A DNA stretch of 24,245 nucleotides from an uncultured Clostridium sp. (GTDB lineage Bacteria; Bacillota; Clostridia; Lachnospirales; Lachnospiraceae), in NCBI GenBank assembly GCA_958349075.1, contig CATWBR010000006.1, positions 1 to 24,245 on the forward strand, given 5' to 3'. Under the pieces are notes generated by a model. That model saw only the letters and a program-made list of their open reading frames with translations, did not search any database and was not told where the DNA came from. The translations under genes were made by a program, and so were the position numbers. Every line of letters starts with the position of its first letter. Within the stretch, counting starts at the first letter, position 1. Positions 7,357 to 15,906 of the stretch are shown here, in pieces.

Positions 7357-7456
7357 GGTGATCATATGACTGACGGAACAAGTGGAAAACCACGTGGAGT
7401 ATGATCGATAACCGGCCGACCGTCTGGGCAGAAAAGCCCGGATAGTCGGCTTTTTT
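7357..7456 (+). promoter_or_regulatory. ZTP (pfl motif) riboswitch with overlapping terminator
   Basis: The leader matches the pfl/ZTP riboswitch, which senses ZTP/ZMP (AICAR phosphates) as a sign of 10-formyl-tetrahydrofolate shortage. P1 is GATCATA (7360-7366) with TATGATC (7400-7406). The conserved TGACTGACGGAAC follows, then a GTGG/CCAC hairpin (7382-7393), and the 3' domain CCGTCTGGGCA lies at 7420-7430. The pseudoknot GACGG (7372-7376) with CCGTC (7420-7424) competes with an intrinsic terminator, GCCGAC (7415-7420) with GTCGGC (7445-7450) and TCTGGGC with GCCCGGA, followed by T6. Ligand binding should therefore block the terminator and switch pflA-pflB on, raising formate for the folate pool. 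Structure is read from sequence; the mechanism is known for the class. Confidence 0.92.
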
Positions 7457-7487
7457 CGATCTTTTTTAAGAAAAGGAGGTTTTTCAC

Positions 7488-8294
7488 ATGACACCCGGTT
7501 ACATTCATTCGATTGAATCCATGGGTCTGGTTGACGGACCCGGTATCAGGACGGTGCTCTTTTTACAGGGCTGCCGGCTGCGATGCCAATACTGCCATAA
7601 CCCCGACACCTGGAACGTAAAGGGGGGAATACCGTTCACACCGGAGCAGATTATACGAAGACTTAAGCGTTTCAAGCCCTATTACGGCCCCCTGGGAGGC
7701 GTGACTTTTTCCGGCGGCGAGCCCCTGCTCCAGCCCGGTTTTCTACTGGAAACTATGTCTTTATGCCGGGAGGAAGGAATCTCCACCTGCCTCGATACCG
7801 CCGGCTGCGGTATCGGCAGATACCGTGAAATTCTTGGCAACACCGATCTTGTCATTTTCGATGTGAAACACTATACGGATAAGGGCTACAGGGATGTCAC
7901 GGGGCAATCTCCGGAGGAGGCGCTGCGCTTTCTGGATGCCGTCCTTGGCAGCGGGGTTCCTCTGTGGATACGCCATGTGGCAGTCCCGGGACTCACGGAC
8001 GGAGAAAAACATTTTGAAGGGCTCAGAAGCTTTCTTCGGGCGCTGCCGGGCGTAGAGAAGGTGGAACTGCTGCCCTATCACGTACTCGGAGTGTCCAAAT
8101 ATCATGCACTTGGCATTTCCTATCCGCTGGAAAATGTTCCGCCCATGGAGCCCGGCTCACTGGAGCAGTGGCAGCAGGCTATGAATAGCGACCTGAAAAA
8201 CGCCGGCAGAACAGAACTGGATTTCAATTTCGTAAACGTACCGCATACTACAGTCATTAAGAGAACGGAGGAAAAATTATGCCTGTCAATGTAA
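7488..8294 (+). CDS. pflA: Pyruvate formate-lyase activating enzyme
   Basis: This radical-SAM enzyme of 268 residues installs the glycyl radical on pyruvate formate-lyase. The cluster-binding motif CxxxCxxC is Cys29, Cys33 and Cys36 in [15 protein letters not shown]. It is preceded by [20 protein letters not shown] and followed by the SAM-binding [13 protein letters not shown]; all are typical of PflA. The ATG lies 7 bases after AGGAGG. The gene ends 16 bases inside the pflB frame, so translation of the two is probably coupled. The usual order is pflB-pflA, so the activase-first arrangement is slightly unusual. Expression is controlled by the ZTP riboswitch upstream. The enzyme should be cytosolic and work only under anaerobic conditions. 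Confidence 0.97.
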   Translation: MTPGYIHSIESMGLVDGPGIRTVLFLQGCRLRCQYCHNPDTWNVKGGIPFTPEQIIRRLKRFKPYYGPLGGVTFSGGEPLLQPGFLLETMSLCREEGISTCLDTAGCGIGRYREILGNTDLVIFDVKHYTDKGYRDVTGQSPEEALRFLDAVLGSGVPLWIRHVAVPGLTDGEKHFEGLRSFLRALPGVEKVELLPYHVLGVSKYHALGISYPLENVPPMEPGSLEQWQQAMNSDLKNAGRTELDFNFVNVPHTTVIKRTEEKLCLSM

Positions 8295-10522
8295 ATATCA
8301 AAGCCTGGGAAGGATTTCGCACCGGAGAATGGCGCCATCTTGTAAATGTCCGTAATTTTATCCAGAAAAACTACACGCCCTACACCGGAGATGCCGCGTT
8401 TCTGGCGCCTCCGACCGGCCGCACTCTGAAAGTCTGGGAAAAGGCGCACGCCCTGATTGTGGAGGAAGTGAAAAAGGGCATTATTGATGTGGAAACCAAT
8501 GTTGTTTCGGGCATCGGCAATTTTGCTCCCGGTTATATCGACAGGGAAAATGAAGTCATTGTCGGTCTGCAGACCGACGCACCGCTGAAGCGGATTGTCA
8601 ACCCGTTCGGCGGTATCCGCACCGCCAACCAGGCCCTTGAACAATACGGATATAAACTGAATCCGGAGATCGAAAAACATTTCCGCCTGTACCGGAAAAC
8701 CCACAATGACGGTGTATTTGACGCCTATCCCGAACGCACCCGGCTGGCCCGCTCGGCCGGACTGCTCACCGGACTGCCCGATGCTTACGGACGCGGGCGC
8801 ATCGTGGGTGACTACCGCAGAGTCCCTCTGTACGGCACCGATTTTCTGATTGAGGAGAAAGAAAAAGATCTGGATATGCTGGACGGAGCGATGACAGATG
8901 AAAGAATCCGCCTCAGGGAGGAGGTCCGCATGCAGATCCGGGCGCTGAACGAGATGGCGGAAATGGCAGAACAATACGGCTGCGACATCCGGCGCCCCGC
9001 CGTCAATGCCCGCGAGGCGGTACAGAACCTCTACCTGGCCTATCTGGCCGGAATCAAAGAAAATAACGGCGCCGCCACCAGCTTAGGCCGGACCGCCACA
9101 TTCCTGGATATCTATATCCAACGGGATCTCGTCCTGGGAATACTGGATGAAGCAGGCGCCCAGGAACTGATCGACCAGTTCATAATCAAACTGCGTCTTG
9201 TGCGCCATCTGCGCACACCGGAATATAACGAACTCTTTGGCGGCGATCCCACCTGGGTTACGGAGGCCCTTGGCGGAATGGGAGTGGACGGCCGCACTCT
9301 GGTCACCCGTACCACGTTCCGTTACCTCCATACGCTTACAAACCTGGGAACTGCACCGGAGCCCAACCTGACCGTGCTGTGGAGCGGCAGCCTGCCAGGC
9401 CCGTTCAAGAATTACTGCTCCCAAATGAGCATTGCCACCGACTCCCTCCAGTACGAAAATGATGAGCTAATGCGCCCCATGTACGGTGATGATTACTGTA
9501 TCGCCTGCTGTGTTTCAGCGATGGCAGTCGGAAAACAGATGCAGTTTTTCGGAGCCAGGGCCAATCTTGCCAAAAGCCTGCTGTATGCAGTCAACGGAGG
9601 AATTGACGAGAAAAAGGGGCTGCATGTCATTCCTGAAATCCCCCCGGATACCGATGAGATTCTGGATTATCCGAAAGTACTCGGAAACTATAAGAAAGTG
9701 CTCTCTTATGTTGCCGGTCTGTATGTGGATACGATTAATATCATTCACTATATGCATGACAAATATGCCTATGAAACAAGTCAGATGGCCCTTCACGACA
9801 CTCTGGTGGAACGGCTGGCCGCTTTCGGAGTGGCGGGCCTCTCTATCGCCGCGGACTCCCTCTCCGCCATCAAATTTGCCGCCGTTAAGCCAATCCGGAA
9901 TGAAAACGGTATTGCCATAGACTTCGAGGTGGAGGGGAATTTTCCGAAATACGGCAACGACGACGACAGGGTGGACGACATAGCGGTAGAACTTATGGCC
10001 TTTTTCTCCGGGGAATTGAAAAAACACGCCCTGTACCGGGATGCCATCCACACGCTTTCCGCCCTCACCATCACCAGCAATGTCATGTATGGAAAGAAAA
10101 CGGGAGCCACTCCGGACGGCCGTAAAGCAGGCGAACCGTTTGCCCCCGGTGCAAATCCCATGCACGGCCGGGATGAGAACGGCGCCCTGGCCTCCCTGAA
10201 TTCCGTTGCAAAGCTTCCCTACCGCTCCGTCTGCCAGGATGGCGTCTCCAACACATTTTCCATTGTACCCGGCGCACTGGGTAAGACGCCTGACGAGCGC
10301 ATCCTTAATCTCGTTGCCATCCTGGACGGATATTTTATTCAGGGAGCCCATCACCTGAATGTCAATGTAATGAGCCGCCAGGTTCTGATGGATGCCATGG
10401 AACACCCGGAAGAATACCCGACTTTAACCATCCGCGTTTCCGGCTATGCGGTCAACTTTAACAGGCTTACCCGGGAACAACAGTTGGAAGTAATCAAGCG
10501 CACCTTCCACGAACAGATGTAA
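8279..10522 (+). CDS. pflB: Formate C-acetyltransferase (pyruvate formate-lyase)
   Basis: This glycyl-radical enzyme converts pyruvate and CoA to acetyl-CoA and formate, the main anaerobic pyruvate branch and a source of formate for one-carbon metabolism. The 747-residue length is normal for true PFL. The adjacent active-site cysteines are Cys410-Cys411 in [12 protein letters not shown], and the radical glycine is Gly722 in RVSGYAVNF near the C terminus. The PFL signature [15 protein letters not shown] lies near the N terminus. All catalytic residues are present, and the two-cysteine site separates it from glycerol or choline lyases. The GTG-free ATG start follows GGAGG, inside the last codons of pflA. 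No clear terminator follows before the next gene, which has its own promoter. Confidence 0.98.
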   Translation: MPVNVNIKAWEGFRTGEWRHLVNVRNFIQKNYTPYTGDAAFLAPPTGRTLKVWEKAHALIVEEVKKGIIDVETNVVSGIGNFAPGYIDRENEVIVGLQTDAPLKRIVNPFGGIRTANQALEQYGYKLNPEIEKHFRLYRKTHNDGVFDAYPERTRLARSAGLLTGLPDAYGRGRIVGDYRRVPLYGTDFLIEEKEKDLDMLDGAMTDERIRLREEVRMQIRALNEMAEMAEQYGCDIRRPAVNAREAVQNLYLAYLAGIKENNGAATSLGRTATFLDIYIQRDLVLGILDEAGAQELIDQFIIKLRLVRHLRTPEYNELFGGDPTWVTEALGGMGVDGRTLVTRTTFRYLHTLTNLGTAPEPNLTVLWSGSLPGPFKNYCSQMSIATDSLQYENDELMRPMYGDDYCIACCVSAMAVGKQMQFFGARANLAKSLLYAVNGGIDEKKGLHVIPEIPPDTDEILDYPKVLGNYKKVLSYVAGLYVDTINIIHYMHDKYAYETSQMALHDTLVERLAAFGVAGLSIAADSLSAIKFAAVKPIRNENGIAIDFEVEGNFPKYGNDDDRVDDIAVELMAFFSGELKKHALYRDAIHTLSALTITSNVMYGKKTGATPDGRKAGEPFAPGANPMHGRDENGALASLNSVAKLPYRSVCQDGVSNTFSIVPGALGKTPDERILNLVAILDGYFIQGAHHLNVNVMSRQVLMDAMEHPEEYPTLTIRVSGYAVNFNRLTREQQLEVIKRTFHEQM

Positions 10523-10549
10523 TTTTCCCTTTTCCGCCCCACCGTTCTC

Positions 10550-10578
10550 TGGACAACCAAATAAAACCATGTTACAAT
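10550..10578 (+). promoter_or_regulatory. Sigma-A promoter of the DUF4190 gene
   Basis: TGGACA (10550-10555), a 17-base spacer and TACAAT (10573-10578) place a start near 10585, directly before the AAAGGAGG ribosome site. The leader is very short. Confidence 0.65.
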
Positions 10579-10605
10579 CATTAGGATACAAAGGAGGTTT
10601 TATCC

Positions 10606-11004
10606 ATGGATTATTATGACAGCAATGATAACCAATATAATAACGGCCCCGAGAACGGAAGGAACCAGGGAGGCAATCCTGCAAACAGACCGCCGAAACA
10701 GCCCAACGGTATGGCTACAGTTTCCCTGATCTGCGGCATTATCGGCGTTCTTTCTCTCTGCGCCTGCATTGCATTTCCCTTATCCATTATCCTGGGGGTA
10801 GCTGCTATCGTCCTCTCCTTTCTTTCGAGAAAAGGAGAACCTTTTACCGGCATGGCCATTGCAGGACTTGTTTTAGGCATCCTCGCACTGATACTCGGTG
10901 TAGCCGAAGGCCTGTATATGATTGCAGTTAACTTCATGCTCCGCGATCCTCAGATGTCTTCTATGTTTGATCAGATACTGGATCAGTACCAGAATGCGCA
11001 GTAG
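10606..11004 (+). CDS. DUF4190 domain membrane protein
   Basis: This small membrane protein of 132 residues has unknown function. The first 35 residues are hydrophilic and rich in Asn, Asp, Gly and Pro (NDNQYNNGPENGRNQGGNP). Two hydrophobic stretches follow, about 36-65 and 72-105. They contain the DUF4190-type pattern MATVSLICGIIGVLS and then a GEPFTGMAIAGLVLGILALI repeat. A short acidic tail ends MFDQILDQYQNAQ. The disordered N-terminal arm plus hairpin membrane domain is characteristic of this group, which is often found near DUF2752 or TM2-type proteins. Here it converges with a DUF2752 gene across a shared terminator. The start follows AAAGGAGG. Confidence 0.85.
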   Translation: MDYYDSNDNQYNNGPENGRNQGGNPANRPPKQPNGMATVSLICGIIGVLSLCACIAFPLSIILGVAAIVLSFLSRKGEPFTGMAIAGLVLGILALILGVAEGLYMIAVNFMLRDPQMSSMFDQILDQYQNAQ

Positions 11005-11039
11005 CACGACTGCACAATGGAATTGAACTATATGCAGAA

Positions 11040-11078
11040 AAAGGCACACTTACGGTTTGACCGTAATGTGTGCCTTTT
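11040..11078 (+). terminator. Strong intrinsic terminator, probably bidirectional
   Basis: GGCACAC (11043-11049) and GTGTGCC (11068-11074) enclose an inner ACGGT/ACCGT pairing, giving a near-perfect stem with a TTG loop and TTTT on the plus side. An A-run on the left means it can also stop minus-strand transcripts from the DUF2752 gene. Confidence 0.85.
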
Positions 11079-11197
11079 ATAATTGATCAATGCCTCAATT
11101 CTATACTTCTATTATCCTGCCGCTATCCCGCTGCTTTGTATTTCTGTCTTCCCGTCATTCTGTATTCCAATTCCCTGTCAGCCTAAATCCCCTGCCA

Positions 11198-11554
11198 TCA
11201 GTATATCCCCGCCAGTAAATCCACATGCCTCACCAGCAGATAGTAATTTTTAACCACAAAATTGACAACCAATACCGCAATTCCGATAAACAGAAGCGTC
11301 AACCAGACCGCAGGCCGCGGCGCTTTCTCTTCCCGCATGCAGTAAAACCGGTACAACAGAAAAGAGGGAATGGACACCGCCATATACAGGACAAGCGGGT
11401 TAAGCCGGATACTGTCCGCCACCCGCCCGTGAAGCAGCGCCAAAAACGCCCTGGTTCCGCCGCAGCCGGGACAGTATGCCCCTGTCACCACATGGAACAG
11501 GCAGGGATAGATTCCCTGGCCGACGCTTTCTATAAGCTCTGCTAAAATTCTCAT
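11198..11554 (-). CDS. DUF2752 domain membrane protein
   Basis: This 118-residue protein belongs to the DUF2752 family of unknown function. The family signature is clear: CPxCGGTRA appears as YCPGCGGTRAFLALLHG, after a CLFHVVTG lead-in, and is followed by the conserved LNPLVLY at the start of a membrane helix. Two or three hydrophobic segments cover about residues 55-72 and 85-112. The paired cysteines suggest a redox or metal role, but none is established. The ATG follows a GAGGAG ribosome site. The stop of aspartokinase does not reach it; the two genes lie head to tail with 64 bases between and could share a transcript from the aspartokinase promoter. Confidence 0.87.
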   Translation of the reverse strand: MRILAELIESVGQGIYPCLFHVVTGAYCPGCGGTRAFLALLHGRVADSIRLNPLVLYMAVSIPSFLLYRFYCMREEKAPRPAVWLTLLFIGIAVLVVNFVVKNYYLLVRHVDLLAGIY

Positions 11555-11618
11555 TCTTTCGTCTCCTCACCGGATCGCATCCGGTAATAAACCGTGGCAA
11601 GCCGGCCGGCCTTCTTTA

Positions 11619-12827
11619 TTAATCAGCGAGTGCAAATGCATCATGTACCACGCGCATCGCCCGGTTTGTATCTACCTCGTCAATCAGAACCGTGATACGG
11701 ATCTCAGAGGTGGCAATCATCTTAATATTGATATTTGCGCTGGACATAGCCTCGAACATCTTGGCTGCAACACCGGGATTGCTCGTCATACCGGCTCCGA
11801 TGATCGAAATCTTGGCCACCGTGTCATCGGCGCTGACCGACTGGGCCGTCAGCATCTCCAGATGTACATTGATAAGATCAAGGGTTTCCTGTAAATCCGT
11901 GCGGGCTACCGTGAAGGAGATATCCTTCTTATTGTCGCGCCCCACAGACTGAATAATAATGTCTACGTTAATCTGATGCCTGGCCAGAAGATTGAACAGA
12001 CGGAACGCAATTCCCGGTTCATCACTTACACCAAGCACAGAAACTCTGGCTGTATTTTTATCTGCGGCCACACCGCTTACCAACATCTTCTCCATAGTGG
12101 TTTTCTCCTTAATGATCGTACCTTCCGCTCTGGTCATACTGGAAAGGACCATCAGTTTTACTCCGTACCGTTTGGCCATCTCCACCGAACGGTTGTGCAG
12201 AACCTTCGCGCCCAGTGATGCAAATTCCAGCATCTCGTCGTAAGAAACCTCCGAGAGCTTCCTCGCATTTGGAACAATTCTCGGATCCGCCGTGTAAACG
12301 CCGTCCACGTCCGTATAAATCTCGCAGAGATCGGCGTGAAGGGCAACTGCCAGCGCAACCGCCGTCGTATCCGAACCGCCTCTTCCCAGCGTCGTCATAT
12401 CATCATATTTATTAATTCCCTGGAAACCTGTGATTACTACAATCTTCCTGGTGTCCAGCTCATTCCGGATTCTCTCAGTCTCAATTCTCTTGAGCTTCGC
12501 CTGTCCGTAAGCGGATGTCGTCCTCATCGCCACCTGGGATGCATTGAGAGAAACCGCCTGAACCCCCAGCGACTGAAAAGCCATCGCCATAAGCGCTACG
12601 GAAATCTGCTCTCCCGTCACCAGAAGCATATCCATCTCCCGTTTCGACGGTGTGTCCGTAATCTCATGTGCCTTTTCAAGCAGTCCATCCGTCGTCTTAC
12701 CCATGGCGGAAAGTACAACCACCACGTTATAACCTTTCTCATAATCCTCAATACAGCGTCTCGCCACATTGAAAATCTTCTCTTTATCGGCTACAGAACT
12801 GCCTCCGAATTTTTTCACGACCAGCAT
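11619..12827 (-). CDS. lysC: Aspartate kinase
   Basis: This enzyme phosphorylates L-aspartate, the first step toward lysine, threonine, methionine and diaminopimelate. The 402-residue protein is the monofunctional type. The kinase domain opens with KKFGGSSVAD, carries TGFQGINKYDDMTTLGRGGSDTT around the substrate and nucleotide site, and includes EIYTDVDGVYTADPR. Two ACT domains, from about residue 265 onward (VSVLGVSDEPGIAFRLF, then KISIIGAGMTSNPGVAAKMF), would bind the feedback amino acid. The ATG follows AGGAGG. It is a stand-alone gene with no neighbouring asd or dap genes. No internal start for a separate beta subunit was assessed. The leader of about 50 bases is too short for a lysine riboswitch. 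Confidence 0.96.
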   Translation of the reverse strand: MLVVKKFGGSSVADKEKIFNVARRCIEDYEKGYNVVVVLSAMGKTTDGLLEKAHEITDTPSKREMDMLLVTGEQISVALMAMAFQSLGVQAVSLNASQVAMRTTSAYGQAKLKRIETERIRNELDTRKIVVITGFQGINKYDDMTTLGRGGSDTTAVALAVALHADLCEIYTDVDGVYTADPRIVPNARKLSEVSYDEMLEFASLGAKVLHNRSVEMAKRYGVKLMVLSSMTRAEGTIIKEKTTMEKMLVSGVAADKNTARVSVLGVSDEPGIAFRLFNLLARHQINVDIIIQSVGRDNKKDISFTVARTDLQETLDLINVHLEMLTAQSVSADDTVAKISIIGAGMTSNPGVAAKMFEAMSSANINIKMIATSEIRITVLIDEVDTNRAMRVVHDAFALAD

Positions 12828-12884
12828 AAATTGCCCGTCCTCCTGTGTAGTTTAGAAATAAAAACAGTTACGTTTAGAATTTTT

Positions 12885-12913
12885 ATTTTATAACAAAAGT
12901 ATCATGGTGTCAA
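12885..12913 (-). promoter_or_regulatory. Sigma-A promoter of aspartokinase
   Basis: On the minus strand a consensus TTGACA (12908-12913) and TAAAAT (12885-12890) are 17 bases apart. The start would be near 12878. Confidence 0.75.
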
Positions 12914-12970
12914 ATATTCTCTCATTGCGGTGAAGAATTCCGCCGTCAATGCCGCGCCTCTACAGCAGGA

Positions 12971-13013
12971 CAAAAATACCCGGTGAGCTGAAAAGTACAG
13001 CATCACCGGGTAT
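12971..13013 (-). terminator. Terminator of the ureide/hydantoin operon
   Basis: On the minus strand 13013-13003 pairs with 12986-12976 (ATACCCGGTGA with TCACCGGGTAT), and GCTG/CAGC extends the stem across one bulged base. The loop is TACTTTT and a T5 run follows. It lies about 60 bases past the symporter stop codon and ends the ten-gene operon. Confidence 0.88.
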
Positions 13014-13072
13014 ATATTCTCATTGCTTACGAAAAACCATGTTATCATTAGAAGACGGTAACAGCCCCGCCC

Positions 13073-14512
13073 TTACTGTTCATCATTTTCCCTGGGGAAA
13101 AACTTCTCTATAATCTCCTTAGGCACCGGTGCCGTCATTTTGCTGACCGCTACCAGGGTTATAAAGCTGACGATGATAGCCGGCAGTGCGGCATAGATTC
13201 CGGCCGGCTGCCCGAGTGCATACCAGATGCAGGCCGTGATGAAACCGGTAATCATACTTACTGCCGCTCCCGTTTTATTTGCTCCCTTCCACACAACACC
13301 GACCATCGTCAGCACTGCCATGGAAGCTCCCATCAGTGTAACCGCTTTTACTTGGATAAACTGAATCGCATCATTAATTACAAATGTAGCAAGAATTGCA
13401 CCAATTCCAATAACAATGGTGGCTACTCTGGAAATCTGCAGCTTTTGTTTATCCGTTAAATCCGGCCGCACGTATTTTCCCCAGAGATCATTGCTGAATG
13501 TTGTAGCCGACAGTAAAAGTAATGAATCCGCAGTCGAAATAATCGCTGCAATCACCGCCGCAAACATAATTCCTCCGCTGACCGGTGAAAGCATCTGCGT
13601 TACCAATCCCACAAACACTAAATCCTGTTTTTCGATTCCCGGCAGTAAAATCATACCGGAAATCCCTATAATAACTAACGGTATGTAAAATAACAGGAGG
13701 CCAATCCCGGTGTATCCCTGCGATCTTGAGGCAATCTCCGGTGTCTGGGCAGAAAAGAAACGGGCAATAAACTGAGGCGCTCCAAAATTACATATTCCCC
13801 ATGTCACCACCCAGGAAAATGCGGTGATTGGCGGAATTTTCACACTAAATGCACTGACAAACTCCGGGCTGATTGCCGCTATCTGCCTGTTCATTTCAGT
13901 AAAACCACCCACCAAGCCTAAAAACTTAATAGCCATCATCCAGACGCCAATAATGATAATAAAGGAACAGATGGTGTCCGTCCATGCCACCGCCTTCATT
14001 CCGCCCATGGCGGTAAACAGCAGAAAAATCACCAGCAGAACAAAACAGCAGACCGCCTTGTTCCAGTTGACAAAGGTCTGAAGAATCGTGATTCCTCCGA
14101 TGACCTGAGCCGCTAATAATGCGGTGCAGCATACCACAATCAGCAGTGAGGCAAATGCCGCGTGGCGTTTTCCGAATCTCTCATCAATAAATTGAGGGAG
14201 GGTATCGCACCCCGTCTTGCGAAGACGTTTTGCAAACCAGATACATGCTAAAAAAGAGGTGACAAACGTGCCCGCACAGTTCCACCAGCCCGGCCAGCCG
14301 TTCAGATAGTAGTACCCCATATAGCTGACAATAGAAGCAGAACTAACGATTGTTGCAAAATAAGTGCCTGCCATGGGGATGACTCCCAGCGATTTACCGG
14401 CGAGCATCCAGTCTTCTGAGCTGTTAATCCCCCTGGAAATGACAAGCCCCATCACCATAAGTGCAATCATAAAAGCTACAACAATCAAGAGATAAATCGA
14501 ATTCGTTGTCAT
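13073..14512 (-). CDS. Sodium:solute symporter (SSS family)
   Basis: This 479-residue multi-pass permease of the SSS family, which includes PanF, PutP and related carriers, should import a small solute with Na+. About 13 hydrophobic segments are visible. Typical SSS features include SSEDWMLAGKSLGVIPMAGTYFATIVSSASIVSYMG near the N terminus and ISTADSLLLLSATTFSNDLWGKY in the middle. The ATG at 14512 was chosen because it overlaps the stop of the 33-codon gene upstream as ATGA; the open frame continues 98 codons further but that part overlaps other genes. It is the last gene of the operon. The substrate is probably the operon's cyclic ureide, its carbamoyl derivative or the product amino acid. 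Confidence 0.92.
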   Translation of the reverse strand: MTTNSIYLLIVVAFMIALMVMGLVISRGINSSEDWMLAGKSLGVIPMAGTYFATIVSSASIVSYMGYYYLNGWPGWWNCAGTFVTSFLACIWFAKRLRKTGCDTLPQFIDERFGKRHAAFASLLIVVCCTALLAAQVIGGITILQTFVNWNKAVCCFVLLVIFLLFTAMGGMKAVAWTDTICSFIIIIGVWMMAIKFLGLVGGFTEMNRQIAAISPEFVSAFSVKIPPITAFSWVVTWGICNFGAPQFIARFFSAQTPEIASRSQGYTGIGLLLFYIPLVIIGISGMILLPGIEKQDLVFVGLVTQMLSPVSGGIMFAAVIAAIISTADSLLLLSATTFSNDLWGKYVRPDLTDKQKLQISRVATIVIGIGAILATFVINDAIQFIQVKAVTLMGASMAVLTMVGVVWKGANKTGAAVSMITGFITACIWYALGQPAGIYAALPAIIVSFITLVAVSKMTAPVPKEIIEKFFPRENDEQ

Positions 14513-14610
14513 TTCCCTTTCCTCCCCTTCATGCTGACATAGATAATCGGAAAAATACCGAAGGCTATATATAATGCCCACATTGCTACCAAACCGCCTG
14601 TTACTCCCAT
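14509..14610 (-). CDS. 33-residue symporter small accessory membrane protein
   Basis: This very short gene encodes MGVTGGLVAMWALYIAFGIF followed by PIIYVSMKGRKGK. It is a single hydrophobic helix (about residues 5-26) with a basic tail, as in a type I or tail-type micropeptide. The ATG (14608-14610) is preceded by AAGGGGG. Its stop overlaps the symporter start by four bases (ATGA), so the two are almost certainly translated together. Short proteins of this kind are known beside SSS symporters and are annotated as symporter small accessory proteins. The coding evidence is the ribosome site, the overlap and the amphipathic composition. Its role, perhaps in stability or activity of the carrier, is inference. 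Confidence 0.78.
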   Translation of the reverse strand: MGVTGGLVAMWALYIAFGIFPIIYVSMKGRKGK

Positions 14611-14687
14611 AATTAGTCCCCCTTTTCTTTGTGCCCGCTCCTGGCTCAGAACGGATTCGGACAGCAGCCGAACCCGAATCTGCCGCC

Positions 14688-15875
14688 TCAGTCTTCCCGA
14701 TCCACAATCTCCACGGTCCTGTATAAAATCTCCGCACCGTTTTCCAGGTCTTTTGTTTCTGTCCATTCTTCCTTACAGTGGCTGAGTCCGTCCCTGCTTG
14801 GCACAAAGATCATCCCAACCGGCAGGCAGTGGGCCATCGGATTGGCATCGTGCCCCGCCCCGCTGGGCATAACGATATGGCTGATCTTCGCTTCCTCCGC
14901 TGCCTGAGTGATCACCTGCATCAGACGACTGTCGCACGCCACTGAACCCTTATCAATTTTCTTAGTTATTTCAAAGTCCACAGTATCGATCCCTGCGGCA
15001 ATTTTCTGTATTTCTTCAATCAGTTCGTCCGTCTTTTCTTTCTTCATGTGGCGCATCTCAAAGGTGCATTCCACCAGCCCGGGAATTACGTTTTCAGAAC
15101 CCGGACGGCACTCGATCGTTCCCACGGTCAGCACCAGGGTGTCATCAATCCTGCGGCACCTTTCATCGGCCGCGGCAATCAGCCGCGCCATAGCCACCAT
15201 GGCGTCACGCCGGTTTTTCATCATCGTGGTTCCCGCGTGATTGCTGTGCCCGAAGGCCGTCACCCGATACCGTACGATTCCCACAATCCCACTCACCACG
15301 CCAATCTCAAGTCCCTCATTAAATAGCAGATCTCCCTGTTCAATATGAAGTTCCAGATAACATTTTGCCTTTGAAAGATCTCTCCGGCAGTCCAGGATTT
15401 CCTGTACGGTATGACCATATTCCCGAAGCGCCTCCGAAAGGCCGGGCTGTTCGGGGTCGACCAGGCCCGCCACGGCACGGCTGCCAAAGGTTCCGCCGAT
15501 CGGACCCGATTCCTCCGCATTAAAACCATACAGTTCCAGCGGATGACGCAGGCTTTTGCCCTCTTCCTTCAACCGGCGCACCACCTCAAGGCCCGCGGCC
15601 ACACCGTAGGCGCCGTCGAACAGACCGCCGGAGGGAACGGTATCCAGATGGGAACCTATCATAATGCTCCCAAGGCCCTTCTCCGTTCCGGGAAGAAAAC
15701 CGTGAATATTTCCAGCCGCATCCCTGCTTACTTCCAGATTAAGCTCCCGCATTTGCCCTTCTACAATATCCAGAACTTTAAAGTACTCGGGGCTGTAGCA
15801 GCTTCGCGTATACGAGCCGTCCTCATTTTTCCCGGCCATGCCGATGGCCGCCAGTATTTCTTTGACCTGATTCAT
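14688..15875 (-). CDS. M20 N-carbamoyl-amino-acid hydrolase (allantoate amidohydrolase-like)
   Basis: This 395-residue di-metal amidohydrolase belongs to the hydantoinase/carbamoylase branch of family M20. It should hydrolyse an N-carbamoyl amino acid to amino acid, CO2 and NH3. Metal ligands are visible as His76 and Asp78 in GSHLDTVPSGG, Asp87 in LFDGAYG and the Glu121-Glu122 pair in NAEESGPIGG. The branch-specific FGHSNHAGTTMMKNRRD dimerisation motif and the C-terminal MPSGAGHDANPMA histidine are present. It follows the cyclic amidohydrolase by 31 bases. Allantoate amidohydrolase belongs to the same branch and cannot be excluded, but no ureidoglycolate or ureidoglycine genes are near. N-carbamoyl-amino-acid hydrolase is the preferred call. 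Confidence 0.88.
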   Translation of the reverse strand: MNQVKEILAAIGMAGKNEDGSYTRSCYSPEYFKVLDIVEGQMRELNLEVSRDAAGNIHGFLPGTEKGLGSIMIGSHLDTVPSGGLFDGAYGVAAGLEVVRRLKEEGKSLRHPLELYGFNAEESGPIGGTFGSRAVAGLVDPEQPGLSEALREYGHTVQEILDCRRDLSKAKCYLELHIEQGDLLFNEGLEIGVVSGIVGIVRYRVTAFGHSNHAGTTMMKNRRDAMVAMARLIAAADERCRRIDDTLVLTVGTIECRPGSENVIPGLVECTFEMRHMKKEKTDELIEEIQKIAAGIDTVDFEITKKIDKGSVACDSRLMQVITQAAEEAKISHIVMPSGAGHDANPMAHCLPVGMIFVPSRDGLSHCKEEWTETKDLENGAEILYRTVEIVDRED

Positions 15876-15906
15876 TCCATGTGCCTTCCTTACTCTGCCA
15901 ATATGG

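Noticed and set aside
9515..10405. 296-codon antisense frame opposite pflB
   Set aside because: pflB carries all active-site residues across this stretch; the antisense product has no family features.
12828..12970. Lysine riboswitch or T-box in front of aspartokinase
   Set aside because: The leader from the predicted start is only about 50 bases and shows none of the conserved stems.
14513..14806. 98-residue N-terminal extension of the symporter
   Set aside because: The extension overlaps the 33-codon gene and the carbamoylase end, and the inner ATG is coupled through ATGA.
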